From positions 77,794 through 141,793 of the forward strand of contig NZ_LGUE01000003.1 of assembly GCF_001274775.1 (NCBI RefSeq): a DNA stretch of 64,000 nt. Reading direction: 5' to 3'. The first letter of the stretch is position 1. Every line of letters begins with the position of its first letter. Position numbers and translations under genes: made by a program. The stretch is from Rossellomorea marisflavi (GTDB lineage: Bacteria > Bacillota > Bacilli > Bacillales > Bacillaceae_B). Below, in pieces: positions 51,043 to 59,627 of this stretch. Under the pieces are notes generated by a model, which was not told the origin of the DNA, did not search any database, and saw only the letters and a program-made list of their open reading frames with translations.

Positions 51043-51240
51043 TGCTTGTCAGTTCTTTTTGCATATTCCCCATGGTTGTCTCATATATTCAGTAGTGCAA
51101 TAGGAGAGACAAGACCGGTAAGGGTGAAGATCGCGGTTCATCCGTAGGACGCGAGGGGGATTCTGCATGAGTCGTCCATTTTCATCCTCCGGTCCACTTC
51201 TCTCTGATACGTATATCCTGAGACAAAAGGGGCTGTAGAA

Positions 51241-52254
51241 ATGAACAAGAAACTGGTGGTGCTCGTGCTGGCCGTATTGACCGTATTGATGCTGGCCGCA
51301 TGTGGGGAAAAGTCCAAAGAGGATGTAACCAAGGATCTCAAGTCGAAAGTGGAAGATTTGAAAGGCTATAAGGCAGATGCCAAAATGACCCTTCAAGTCG
51401 GGGAAGATCCACAGACGTATGAAGTGGAAGTATGGCATAATGATCCGAACTATTACAGGGTATCCCTGAAGAATGAGGCCAAAGACCAGAGCCAGATGAT
51501 CCTGCGGAATGAAGAGGGCGTCTTCGTCCTGACGCCTGCATTGAACAAGAGCTTCCGCTTCCAGAGCGACTGGCCGTCCAACAGCAGTCAGGCCTATCTA
51601 TATGAATCACTCGTGAAGGATGTCCTGGAAGACAAAAATGCTACATTCAAAGAAACGAAAGACCATTATGTCTTCAATACAAAGACGCGCTATCAGAACA
51701 ATCAAATGCTTCCTACCCAGGAAATCACCTTCAATAAAAAAGATCTTACCCCGGTATCTGTGAACGTCATGGATTCCGATAAGAATTCCCTGGTGAAAGT
51801 CGAGTTCTCCAAGATGGACGTGAAGGCTGCGTTTGATAAGAAGGATTTCGACATGAAGAAGAACATGACGGGTGCACAGCTTGAGATTCCGGTGAGCGGC
51901 AACGTGGAAGAGAAGGAACTCTCCGTCCTTTACCCTACTGATGGAATCTCAGGATCAGAGCTTGTGGATGAGCAGGAAGTCGCAACGAAAGACGGCAAGC
52001 GGGTCGTCCTGACATATGATGGGGAGAAATCCTTTACCATCATCCAGGAACAAACCACTTCGGTTCCGACCATGACGGTTTCGACATCCCTTCAGGGTGA
52101 AGTAGTGGACCTCGGCTTCACGGTAGGGGCCATGACCGATCAGTCCATCACCTGGACCCATGACGGTGTGGATTATATGCTTGCATCGAAGAGCCTGACA
52201 CAGGATGAGATGGTGACCATCGCCCGGTCCGTGCAAGGGTCCATGGTAAAATAA
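51241..52254 (+). CDS. ydcC: LolA-like lipoprotein YdcC
   Basis: 337 residues with lipoprotein signal KKLVVLVLAVLTVLMLAAC (Cys near 21). The mature protein begins with Lys/Glu-rich helices and continues as a LolA-type half-barrel: KADAKMTLQVGEDPQTYEVE, VEVWHNDPNYYRVSLKNEA, EGVFVLTPALNKSFRFQ. A C-terminal DUF4367-like part has FTVGAMTDQSITWTHDG. In Bacillus this protein is reported to matter for sporulation and is produced under sigma-E; no equivalent promoter was verified here. The 198-base gap after acpS shows no gene. Confidence 0.9.
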   Translation: MNKKLVVLVLAVLTVLMLAACGEKSKEDVTKDLKSKVEDLKGYKADAKMTLQVGEDPQTYEVEVWHNDPNYYRVSLKNEAKDQSQMILRNEEGVFVLTPALNKSFRFQSDWPSNSSQAYLYESLVKDVLEDKNATFKETKDHYVFNTKTRYQNNQMLPTQEITFNKKDLTPVSVNVMDSDKNSLVKVEFSKMDVKAAFDKKDFDMKKNMTGAQLEIPVSGNVEEKELSVLYPTDGISGSELVDEQEVATKDGKRVVLTYDGEKSFTIIQEQTTSVPTMTVSTSLQGEVVDLGFTVGAMTDQSITWTHDGVDYMLASKSLTQDEMVTIARSVQGSMVK

Positions 52255-52264
52255 ACAACATTGA

Positions 52265-52290
52265 GGCAGCCTGAGGGCTGTCTTTCTTCA
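52265..52290 (+). terminator. Weak terminator after ydcC
   Basis: GGCAGCC and GGGCTGTC arms around TGA with a pyrimidine-rich, not purely T, tail. Confidence 0.5.
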
Positions 52291-52380
52291 TGCTTGGACT
52301 GACTGAAAGAAAAGAATGAATCTCCATGGAAGGAATGGTATTCTTGTAAGGAATGAAATTGTTTAGGAAGTGAATGGACA

Positions 52381-53526
52381 TTGGATACCCTTTTCTTCAG
52401 AGATACGTGGGCCGAAATCAACCTGGACCATGTAAGTGAAAACGTCATGAACTTTAAAACACATATACCGGATAACGTGAAGATGCTCGCCGTCGTGAAA
52501 GCGAATGCCTATGGGCATGGATACGAACAGGTTGCGAAGGCCGCACTCGACGCAGGGGCGCACGGACTTGCCGTCGCTTTCCTTGACGAAGCGCTCCTCC
52601 TTCGAAAAGCGGGCATCCATACCCCCATCCTCGTCCTTGGTGCTTCAAGGCCGGAGGATGCAGGAACCGCAGCGGAACATAGAGTCTCCCTCACTGTCTA
52701 TACGAGGGAATGGCTTGAAGAGGCTTCCCTGCACACGCGGAAACGATTGAACCTCCACGTGAAATGCGATACGGGCATGGGGAGGATCGGCGTGAAGGAC
52801 TCACAAGAGCTGCTCGAAATCACCGAGGTGATCAACGCCCATGAACACTTCCATTTCGAAGGGGTGTTCACCCACTTTGCAACGGCAGACGAACTGGATG
52901 AAACGTATGCCGACACCCAGCTTGAAACCTTCCGCTCCATGATCGGTCAGCTTCCTCATCTTCCCGAGTACGTGCACTCTTCCAACAGTGCCGCCACACT
53001 CCGGCGGAAGGACGCCCTTTTCAATACCGTCAGGGTCGGGATCAGCCTCTACGGCCTTACTCCCTCACGCGAGATGCAGCCTCATCTCCCCTTTGAGTTG
53101 AAGGAAGTGCTCTCTCTTAAGACGAAACTCATCCATGTGAAAGAAATGGACGAAGGAGAGAAAGTCAGCTACGGTGCCACCTATGAAACAGGGAACAAGG
53201 AATGGATCGGCACACTCCCGATCGGGTATGCCGACGGATGGATCAGAAAGCTTCAGGGTCAGGAAGTCCTGATCGGCGGCCGCAGGGCTCCCATCGTCGG
53301 CAGGATCTGCATGGACCAGTGCATGGTCAGGCTTCCCGGTCCGGTGAAGACGGGGGAACCCGTCACGCTCATCGGCCGTCAGGGGGATGAGCATATTCCT
53401 GCAGATGAACTGGCAGATAAGCTTGATACCATCAACTATGAGGTCACCTGCATGATCGCCGCGCGCGTCCCGAGGGTCTACACGAGAGGCGGCGCCGTTG
53501 TCGAAGTATCCAATCACCTTCTGTAA
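52381..53526 (+). CDS. alr: Alanine racemase
   Basis: 381 residues, starting at TTG 52381 (AGGAAG upstream, somewhat long spacing; no in-frame ATG fits). LAVVKANAYGHGYEQVAKA holds the pyridoxal-phosphate Lys near residue 40, and EKVSYGATYE the catalytic Tyr near 265. RVGISLYGL and GRICMDQCMVRL complete the active site. It interconverts L- and D-alanine for the cell wall and feeds Ddl and MurF encoded 10 kb upstream. Gene order to ndoAI is as in B. subtilis. Confidence 0.97.
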   Translation: MDTLFFRDTWAEINLDHVSENVMNFKTHIPDNVKMLAVVKANAYGHGYEQVAKAALDAGAHGLAVAFLDEALLLRKAGIHTPILVLGASRPEDAGTAAEHRVSLTVYTREWLEEASLHTRKRLNLHVKCDTGMGRIGVKDSQELLEITEVINAHEHFHFEGVFTHFATADELDETYADTQLETFRSMIGQLPHLPEYVHSSNSAATLRRKDALFNTVRVGISLYGLTPSREMQPHLPFELKEVLSLKTKLIHVKEMDEGEKVSYGATYETGNKEWIGTLPIGYADGWIRKLQGQEVLIGGRRAPIVGRICMDQCMVRLPGPVKTGEPVTLIGRQGDEHIPADELADKLDTINYEVTCMIAARVPRVYTRGGAVVEVSNHLL

Positions 53527-53695
53527 GCAGGACGGAAAAGACCTCCCATTTCAAGAAATCGCATGAATAATCCATGTAACATATGGTGGATAATAGAAGA
53601 GATTAATAAATTGACTTTTCATTCCCATTGTTTGATGGTATGATTAACATGTTATAAAATGAAACGGTATGTAGTGATTGGTGGAGGTGTAGTTT

Positions 53696-53977
53696 GTGTC
53701 TGAATCCAGCGCAACAACGGAAATTTTGATTCGTCTTCCGCAACAGCTTGTCACAGAACTGGACGGCTTTGCAGATCAGGAAAATGTGAATCGCAATGAG
53801 TTTATTTATCGTGCTACTAAAATGTATTTAAGAGAGCGTAAGAAACGACATCTGCGTGAATCCATGAGACGAGGCTATATGGAAATGGCTAAGATCAATC
53901 TCGCCATCGCTTCGGAAGCAATCCAGGCAGAATATGAGGCAGAACATACAGTCGAACGCTTAGTAAGCGGAGGTTAA
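53696..53977 (+). CDS. ndoAI: Antitoxin EndoAI (MazE-like)
   Basis: 93 residues, GTG start behind GGAGGTG. N-terminal ribbon-helix-helix motif [40 protein letters not shown] for dimeric DNA binding. The C-terminal helix [20 protein letters not shown] wraps the toxin. It represses its own operon and neutralises EndoA. Stop lies 4 bases before the toxin start. Confidence 0.95.
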   Translation: MSESSATTEILIRLPQQLVTELDGFADQENVNRNEFIYRATKMYLRERKKRHLRESMRRGYMEMAKINLAIASEAIQAEYEAEHTVERLVSGG

Positions 53978-53981
53978 TCCT

Positions 53982-54332
53982 TTGATTGTAAAGCGTGGTG
54001 ACGTATATTTTGCAGACCTTTCTCCTGTTGTTGGGTCGGAACAAGGAGGCGTCCGGCCGGTCCTTGTCATTCAAAACGATATAGGGAACAGGTTCAGTCC
54101 CACTGTTATTGTCGCTGCTATCACTGCTCAGATCCAAAAAGCGAAATTGCCTACCCATGTCGAAATTGATTCCAAAAGGTACGGCTTTGAACGTGATTCC
54201 GTAATCTTGCTCGAACAGATCAGGACCATCGATAAACAGCGTCTGACCGATAAGATCACACACCTGGACGACGAAATGATGGAAAAAGTCGATGACGCCC
54301 TCCAGATTAGTGTTGGTCTCATACAATTTTAA
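53982..54332 (+). CDS. ndoA: mRNA interferase EndoA (MazF-like toxin)
   Basis: 116 residues, TTG start with GGAGG upstream. [32 protein letters not shown] (catalytic Arg region), [12 protein letters not shown] (catalytic Thr region) and [11 protein letters not shown] are the MazF/PemK blocks. The B. subtilis enzyme cuts single-stranded RNA at UACAU. Paired with ndoAI, and sits just before the sigma-B operon as in many Bacillaceae. Confidence 0.96.
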   Translation: MIVKRGDVYFADLSPVVGSEQGGVRPVLVIQNDIGNRFSPTVIVAAITAQIQKAKLPTHVEIDSKRYGFERDSVILLEQIRTIDKQRLTDKITHLDDEMMEKVDDALQISVGLIQF

Positions 54333-54376
54333 TCAGAAACGCCATGCAAATAAATATTGGGAATACACCAGCAAGC

Positions 54377-54413
54377 ACCTGTTGATCAGTGAATGATCAG
54401 CAGGTTTTTTTTT
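54377..54413 (+). terminator. ndoA terminator
   Basis: ACCTG-TTGATCA and TGATCA-CAGGT arms, loop GTGAA, then eight or nine Ts. It isolates the toxin operon from the rsb operon. Confidence 0.92.
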
Positions 54414-54483
54414 GTGGTCGGTGAATGGGTTCGTGAAAAATCGTGTAATCTTTTGTCGATGTGTGGTAAATGCACCCAATCGT

Positions 54484-54512
54484 ATGACAAAGTTTTGTAA
54501 ACCATTTATAAT
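54484..54512 (+). promoter_or_regulatory. Sigma-A promoter of the rsbRA operon
   Basis: ATGACA, 17-base spacer and perfect TATAAT at 54507-54512. It leaves a leader of about 165 bases before rsbRA. Confidence 0.7.
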
Positions 54513-54687
54513 GGGAAAGTATATGAGAAGGAATTTGGGGTCGAATCATCATAAGCTTGTTTATTTTTGTCTTTTTTTGATACTATTAATTCAAATGCGA
54601 TATCCATGTAAGCTTTATTAGAGTTCGATGACATTGGTCATGGAGAACGTCGTCATAAATTTCACATGATAGAATGGAGAGAACGGG

Positions 54688-55518
54688 ATGTTTAGTGAAG
54701 TCACGGAATACATTGAAACGAATAAGGCCGAGTTGACAAATGTCTGGATGGACAAGATGAGGGAAGAAGCGGATGATAAATTCCTTCAAGTCATCTCGGA
54801 TCAAGTGTTCACGAAGACAAGTCATGAATTTGTCGAAATGATTGCTTCACGCCTGCGTGATTCCAAGGAATTCAACAATAGACTGGAAGAATTCGCCGAG
54901 AAAGTGGTAAGGCTCGGTTGGCCTTTGACGTTTGTGACCTCTGCCTTGAATGTGTTTGGCAAAGTGGTTTATCAAGGTATGGAGAGTGCCGGATATATTA
55001 CAGAAGAAAATTACCAACAGCAGATTAATAAATTTGATCGTTGGCTTTCCCCGATGACGAATAAAGTCATCCAGGCATACACGGAATCATGGGAAAAGAC
55101 TGTTTCGCTCCAAAAGATCGCCCTTCAGGAGCTGTCAGCCCCATTGATCCCGGTCTTTGAGAAGATTTCTGTCATGCCGTTGGTAGGGACGATCGATACG
55201 GAGCGCGCGCGACAAATTATGGAGAACCTTCTACATGGTGTCGTGAAACACCGTGCAGAAGTGGTCCTGATCGATATCACCGGTGTGCCGGTCGTTGATA
55301 CGATGGTTGCCCATCACATCATTCAAGCAGCCGACGCGGTCCGCCTCGTCGGAGCAAAGTGCATGCTTGTCGGGATCAGACCGGAAATCGCTCAAACGAT
55401 TGTGAATCTAGGGATTGACCTTACACAATTCATGACGAACAGCACGCTGCGTAAAGGAATTGAAAAGGCTTTGGAGATGACAAGCCGAAAAATTGTTTCC
55501 GCGGAGGGATTGGAATGA
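54688..55518 (+). CDS. rsbRA: Stressosome co-antagonist RsbRA
   Basis: 276 residues. The N-terminal non-haem globin-like sensor domain (residues 1-140) is followed by a linker helix and a C-terminal STAS domain (about 150-270). [17 protein letters not shown] and [18 protein letters not shown] carry the two Thr phosphorylation sites (B. subtilis Thr171 and Thr205). RsbR paralogues and RsbS build the stressosome that holds RsbT until environmental stress. First gene of the sigma-B operon. Confidence 0.95.
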   Translation: MFSEVTEYIETNKAELTNVWMDKMREEADDKFLQVISDQVFTKTSHEFVEMIASRLRDSKEFNNRLEEFAEKVVRLGWPLTFVTSALNVFGKVVYQGMESAGYITEENYQQQINKFDRWLSPMTNKVIQAYTESWEKTVSLQKIALQELSAPLIPVFEKISVMPLVGTIDTERARQIMENLLHGVVKHRAEVVLIDITGVPVVDTMVAHHIIQAADAVRLVGAKCMLVGIRPEIAQTIVNLGIDLTQFMTNSTLRKGIEKALEMTSRKIVSAEGLE

Positions 55519-55871
55519 GAATACCTATACTGAAGCTCGAAGACTGCCTATTGATCTCGATCCAGTGGGAACTTGATGACCAAACGGCCCTTCAATTTCA
55601 AGAGGATCTTCTTCACAAGATTCATGAAACGAGTGCAAGGGGCGTTGTCATCGATATCACGTCGATCGATTTCATCGATTCATTCATCGCCAAGGTTCTT
55701 GGTGATGTGATCAACATGTCCAGATTGATGGGTGCCAAAGTTGTCATTACTGGAATTCAGCCAGCGGTCGCCATTACACTGATCGAATTGGGGATCCGTC
55801 TGGACGATGTCCTCACAGCTTTAGACCTTGAAAAAGGTCTGGAGAAATTAAAATTGGAACTGGGGGACTAG
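55515..55871 (+). CDS. rsbS: Stressosome scaffold RsbS
   Basis: 118 residues, a single STAS domain. ATGA overlap with rsb[22 protein letters not shown] includes the Ser phosphorylated by RsbT (Ser59 in B. subtilis). Phosphorylation releases RsbT to activate RsbU. Confidence 0.95.
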   Translation: MRIPILKLEDCLLISIQWELDDQTALQFQEDLLHKIHETSARGVVIDITSIDFIDSFIAKVLGDVINMSRLMGAKVVITGIQPAVAITLIELGIRLDDVLTALDLEKGLEKLKLELGD

Positions 55872-55873
55872 GT

Positions 55874-56275
55874 ATGGATAGCCAATCCTGCGTGAAGATC
55901 ACGAATGAATGGGACATCGTTGCTGCCCGCCAGTTAGGGAGAAATGTAGCGAAAGAGCTCGGATTTGGCACCGTTGACCAAGCTCGAATTACTACGGCGA
56001 TCAGTGAATTGGCCCGTAATATATATTTATATGCAGGTACCGGACAGATCTGTATCGAGAAACTGCTTGATGCGGGGAAGAAGGGTGTCAGGATCATTGC
56101 CCTTGACGAAGGACCAGGCATTACAGATATCAGAAAAGTAATGGAAGATGGATATTCTACATCAGGTGGATTAGGAGCCGGTTTGCCAGGGGTTAAGCGG
56201 TTGATGGATGAATTCAATGTCGACTCGGTTCCGGGAGAGGGAACCGATATCAGGGCAACCAAGTGGCTCCGCTAG
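55874..56275 (+). CDS. rsbT: Stressosome switch kinase RsbT
   Basis: 133 residues, GHKL ATPase/kinase. ITTAISELARNIYLYAGTG is the N box, IALDEGPGITDI the G1 box and GGLGAGLPGVKRLMDEF the G2 region. Starts 2 bases after rsbS. It phosphorylates RsbS and RsbR, then leaves to bind and stimulate RsbU. Confidence 0.95.
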   Translation: MDSQSCVKITNEWDIVAARQLGRNVAKELGFGTVDQARITTAISELARNIYLYAGTGQICIEKLLDAGKKGVRIIALDEGPGITDIRKVMEDGYSTSGGLGAGLPGVKRLMDEFNVDSVPGEGTDIRATKWLR

Positions 56276-56285
56276 GGGGAGTTAG

Positions 56286-57296
56286 ATGAAGTTCAGAGAA
56301 TTGATGGATACAAAATATAAAGAGATCCTTGAGCATTATTTGAACGAGCAGGATGAGAAGGCTCTTTATCTTGGGCAAAAGTTCAGCCGGAAATCGATTG
56401 AACATAACGTATCTCCGGAAGAAATCATTTCCCTTCACAAGAGCGTCATCCTTGAAATGGAGCCGGACCTTCCGCATCACGTCCTGCACTCATTCGATAT
56501 CTTGCTTGAAGTGATGATCGGCTATGGGTTCGCCTACAGGGAGCACCAGAGTCTGCGCACCAAGCAACAGGAATTGAATAATGAGATCGACGTGGCTGCC
56601 AACATGCAGCAGACCCTCCTCGGCACCCGCATACCGCAAGTGGACGGGCTCGAGGTCGGGGCGGTGAGCGTTCCGGCCAAGAAGATGAACGGTGATTATT
56701 ATCACTTCGTGGAAGATGAGAATGAAAATGTGAGCGTCGCAATCGCCGATGTCATCGGTAAAGGGGTTCCAGCGGCCCTTTGCATGTCCATGATCAAGTA
56801 TGCAATGGACAGCCTTCCTGAATATCGTAACAAACCGAGCCTCGTCCTTGAAAGTCTGAACCGCGTGGTGGAACAGAATGTGGATGCAAGCATGTTCATC
56901 ACCATGTTCTATGGCGTTTACGACTCAAAAAGTCATCAATTCTCCTACTCGTCCGCCGGCCACGAGCCAGGGTTCTATTACAACGCGGCCACGGGTGAAT
57001 TCGAGGACCTTGACGCAAAAGGCCTGCTCCTTGGAGTGGACAAGAAAGCAAAGTACAGGGAATACGAAAGAACAGTCGAAGAAGGGGATATGATCATCCT
57101 CCTGTCTGACGGTGTGACGGAATGCCGTTCAGAAGAAGGGTTCATCGAACGGGAAGATCTGGTTGAACTCATCAGGAAGTACAATCACCTCCCCCCTCAG
57201 GAGATCGTCAACAGCGTGTATAAGGAGCTTGAGAGGCTGCAACACTTTGAACTCAGGGATGACTTCACACTGATCATCATTAAAAGAAATCAATAA
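56286..57296 (+). CDS. rsbU: PP2C-type phosphatase RsbU
   Basis: 336 residues. The N-terminal RsbT-binding helical domain (1-85) is followed by a SpoIIE/PP2C domain beginning VAANMQQTLLG. Metal-binding aspartates lie in KMNGDYYHF, IADVIGKGVPAAL and LLSDGVTECR. When bound by RsbT it dephosphorylates RsbV. AGGGGGAG precedes ATG. Confidence 0.95.
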   Translation: MKFRELMDTKYKEILEHYLNEQDEKALYLGQKFSRKSIEHNVSPEEIISLHKSVILEMEPDLPHHVLHSFDILLEVMIGYGFAYREHQSLRTKQQELNNEIDVAANMQQTLLGTRIPQVDGLEVGAVSVPAKKMNGDYYHFVEDENENVSVAIADVIGKGVPAALCMSMIKYAMDSLPEYRNKPSLVLESLNRVVEQNVDASMFITMFYGVYDSKSHQFSYSSAGHEPGFYYNAATGEFEDLDAKGLLLGVDKKAKYREYERTVEEGDMIILLSDGVTECRSEEGFIEREDLVELIRKYNHLPPQEIVNSVYKELERLQHFELRDDFTLIIIKRNQ

Positions 57297-57300
57297 TGTG

Positions 57301-57326
57301 GTTTATCTTGTAAATAATAAGGGTAA
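57301..57326 (+). promoter_or_regulatory. Sigma-B promoter upstream of rsbV
   Basis: GTTTAT at 57301-57306, a 14-base spacer and GGGTAA at 57321-57326. This agrees with the sigma-B consensus GTTTAA-N12-14-GGGTAT and with its place in B. subtilis. It gives positive feedback on rsbV-rsbW-sigB-rsbX. Confidence 0.85.
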
Positions 57327-57370
57327 ACGATTAAGAGTATTTTAATACATGCCTAAAAGGTGGTCTTTTC

Positions 57371-57703
57371 ATGAACTTATCAATAGATATGAAAGAATTG
57401 GATAACGATATACACGTGAAAGTTTCAGGTGAAATTGATGCATATACAGCTCCAAAGCTTAAAGAAAGCCTTCAGCCCGTCGCTGAAAAAGAAAACAGCC
57501 AGCTAATCGTCGATCTTTCCGACGTTTCTTATATGGATAGTACCGGCCTTGGAGTATTCGTCGGCTTGTTCAAAACCGTAAAGGCAGGTGGAGGAGAGCT
57601 TCATCTTGTCGGTCTTTCAGATAGACTGCAGCGCCTGTTCGACATCACTGGCCTGGGAGACATAATGAATATCGATTCCAAAGTAAAAGGTGGAGTGGAA
57701 TGA
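57371..57703 (+). CDS. rsbV: Anti-anti-sigma factor RsbV
   Basis: 110 residues, STAS domain. [20 protein letters not shown] carries the regulatory Ser near residue 57. In its unphosphorylated form it binds RsbW and frees sigma-B. AAAAGGTGG precedes ATG. Confidence 0.96.
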   Translation: MNLSIDMKELDNDIHVKVSGEIDAYTAPKLKESLQPVAEKENSQLIVDLSDVSYMDSTGLGVFVGLFKTVKAGGGELHLVGLSDRLQRLFDITGLGDIMNIDSKVKGGVE

Positions 57704-58170
57704 TGCAGGATTATGATTACATCGAGATGAAGATTCCAGCGAAGCCGGAATATGTAGGGGTCATCCGACTTACCCTGTCCGGGATTGCCAGCAGGATGGG
57801 CTTTGATTATGATGCCCTTGAAGATCTGAAGATTGCTACAAGCGAAGCGATCACCAATGCGGTTCAGCATGCCTACAAAGATGACGACGGGGAAGTGGTT
57901 GTCGGATTCGGATTGTATGGTGACCGCCTTGAAGTCATGGTCGCCGATCACGGGGAAAGCTTCAATTTCACCGAAATCAAAAAGGCAGTCGGACCTTACC
58001 ATGCGGATCATTCCGTAGAATTCCTTAGAGAAGGTGGGTTGGGACTTTATCTTATAGAGAGCCTTATGGATGAAGTAAAGGTGCATCATCAAGAGGGAGT
58101 GACGGTCTTTATGACGAAATTCCTATCAGGGGAGCAGGTGGAGAGGGATGAAAAAACTATCTCAACCTAA
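57700..58170 (+). CDS. rsbW: Anti-sigma-B factor / kinase RsbW
   Basis: 156 residues. GHKL fold: [20 protein letters not shown] (N box), [10 protein letters not shown] (G1) and [15 protein letters not shown] (G2). It holds sigma-B inactive and phosphorylates RsbV. Overlaps rsbV by four bases and sigB by 23 bases. Confidence 0.96.
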   Translation: MMQDYDYIEMKIPAKPEYVGVIRLTLSGIASRMGFDYDALEDLKIATSEAITNAVQHAYKDDDGEVVVGFGLYGDRLEVMVADHGESFNFTEIKKAVGPYHADHSVEFLREGGLGLYLIESLMDEVKVHHQEGVTVFMTKFLSGEQVERDEKTIST

Positions 58171-58945
58171 CCACCAGGCCAATAAAGATAAAGTCATGCA
58201 GTGGATCAAGGATTATCAGGAAAACAAGGATGAAGATGCCCAAAGTCAGCTGATCCTCCACTACCAGAACCTTGTAGAATCCATTGCACGGAAATATTCC
58301 AAAGGACGATCTTTTCACGAAGACATCATTCAGGTCGGTATGATCGGACTCTTGGGCGCCATCAGGCGTTATGATGAGTCTTTTGGTCGTTCTTTCGAAG
58401 CATTCGCCATCCCGACCATCATCGGGGAAATCAAACGTTTCCTTCGTGATAAGACGTGGAGCGTCCATGTTCCAAGACGGATCAAGGAGCTCGGACCGAA
58501 AATCAAATCGACCGTAGAAGAGTTGACCAATACCCTGGAACGCTCTCCCCAGGTTCATGAGATAGCCGATTACCTTGAGGTGACCGAAGAGGAAGTATTG
58601 GAAGCGATGGAGATGGGTCGCAGCTATCAGGCCCTCTCTGTGGACCATTCCATTGAAGCGGATTCCGAGGGCAGCACGGTCACCATCCTCGACATCGTGG
58701 GGAACCCCGACGAAGGATACGAGAAAGTCAATCAGCGTCTTGTACTTGAGAAGGTCCTTCACGTTCTCTCGGAACGCGAAAAAGCCATCATCCAATATAC
58801 GTACCTGGATAATCTGAGCCAGAAAGAAGCCGGTGAGCAGTTGGGTATCTCCCAAATGCATGTATCACGACTTCAGAGAAGGGCCATCAAGAAACTCCGA
58901 GATGCCATCCAGGAAGAGATGCACGACGGGGAGCATGACTATTGA
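58148..58945 (+). CDS. sigB: General stress sigma factor SigB
   Basis: 265 residues. Region 2 (LVESIARKYSKGRSFHEDII ... GLLGAIRRYDESFGRSFEAF), region 3 (VHVPRRIKELGPKIKSTVEE) and region 4 with helix-turn-helix LSQKEAGEQLGISQMHVSRL near the end. It directs the general stress regulon; activity is set by RsbW and the stressosome. RBS GGTGGAGAGGG lies inside rsbW. Confidence 0.97.
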   Translation: MKKLSQPNHQANKDKVMQWIKDYQENKDEDAQSQLILHYQNLVESIARKYSKGRSFHEDIIQVGMIGLLGAIRRYDESFGRSFEAFAIPTIIGEIKRFLRDKTWSVHVPRRIKELGPKIKSTVEELTNTLERSPQVHEIADYLEVTEEEVLEAMEMGRSYQALSVDHSIEADSEGSTVTILDIVGNPDEGYEKVNQRLVLEKVLHVLSEREKAIIQYTYLDNLSQKEAGEQLGISQMHVSRLQRRAIKKLRDAIQEEMHDGEHDY

Positions 58946-59541
58946 TGCCGTACCTTCAACAAAATGATGTAGAAGTGTTCGCAGGTCAGGTATCCAAGAA
59001 CGGCAACCGTTTTTGTGGAGATAGCTATTATTACACGTCGACAAATGATTATTTCATCTGTGTCCTGGCCGATGGTTTGGGTAGCGGAGTATATGCCTTT
59101 GAATCTTCCCATTCAGTTGTGGAGATCGTGGAAGAAAACCATCATGAAGATGTGGATACGTTGATGAATCTTTGTAATGAAGCGCTCCAGAAGAAACGGG
59201 GAGCAGCTGTTGCAATCTTTAAGGTATATTATCATTCCAAAGAGTTTGTATACAGCTGTGTCGGAAACATCCGTTTTTATATGTATGCACCTCAAGGGAA
59301 GATGACCTACCCGCTACCGGTTACGGGATACCTTTCCGGAAGACCGCAAAAGTATAAAACTCAGCGCTTTTCCTACGATCCAAATTCACGATTCTTCATT
59401 CATTCTGATGGACTGAATATCCCGGGAGTCAAAAGCTTAATGCAAAAATATCCGACCCTTCATGGGACGCTGAAGGAGATTGAATCGAAGGTGGACCAGA
59501 CGGCGGATGATACGACATATATTATTGGAAGCTTACTCTGA
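58945..59541 (+). CDS. rsbX: Negative-feedback phosphatase RsbX
   Basis: 198 residues from ATG 58945, which shares a base with the sigB stop. A short PP2C-like domain with VLADGLGSG and HSDGLNIPG metal sites. It dephosphorylates RsbS and RsbR and resets the stressosome after stress. Last gene of the operon; a terminator overlaps its end. Confidence 0.94.
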   Translation: MPYLQQNDVEVFAGQVSKNGNRFCGDSYYYTSTNDYFICVLADGLGSGVYAFESSHSVVEIVEENHHEDVDTLMNLCNEALQKKRGAAVAIFKVYYHSKEFVYSCVGNIRFYMYAPQGKMTYPLPVTGYLSGRPQKYKTQRFSYDPNSRFFIHSDGLNIPGVKSLMQKYPTLHGTLKEIESKVDQTADDTTYIIGSLL

Positions 59542-59557
59542 ATGGGGTAAGCTTTTT
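59529..59557 (+). terminator. sigB operon terminator
   Basis: AAGCTTAC and GTAAGCTT arms with a nine-base loop followed by TTT and a T-rich tail; the rsbX stop lies within. Confidence 0.85.
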
Positions 59558-59627
59558 CAATGCGAAGAATTCCCGCTGGGTATGTGATAAACTTAGAGTG
59601 AAATTGTGAATAACTGGAGGTTATACT

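Noticed and set aside
51049..51438. 129-codon minus-strand frame between acpS and ydcC
   Set aside because: Runs antisense into the ydcC signal-peptide region; no ribosome site and no recognisable composition.
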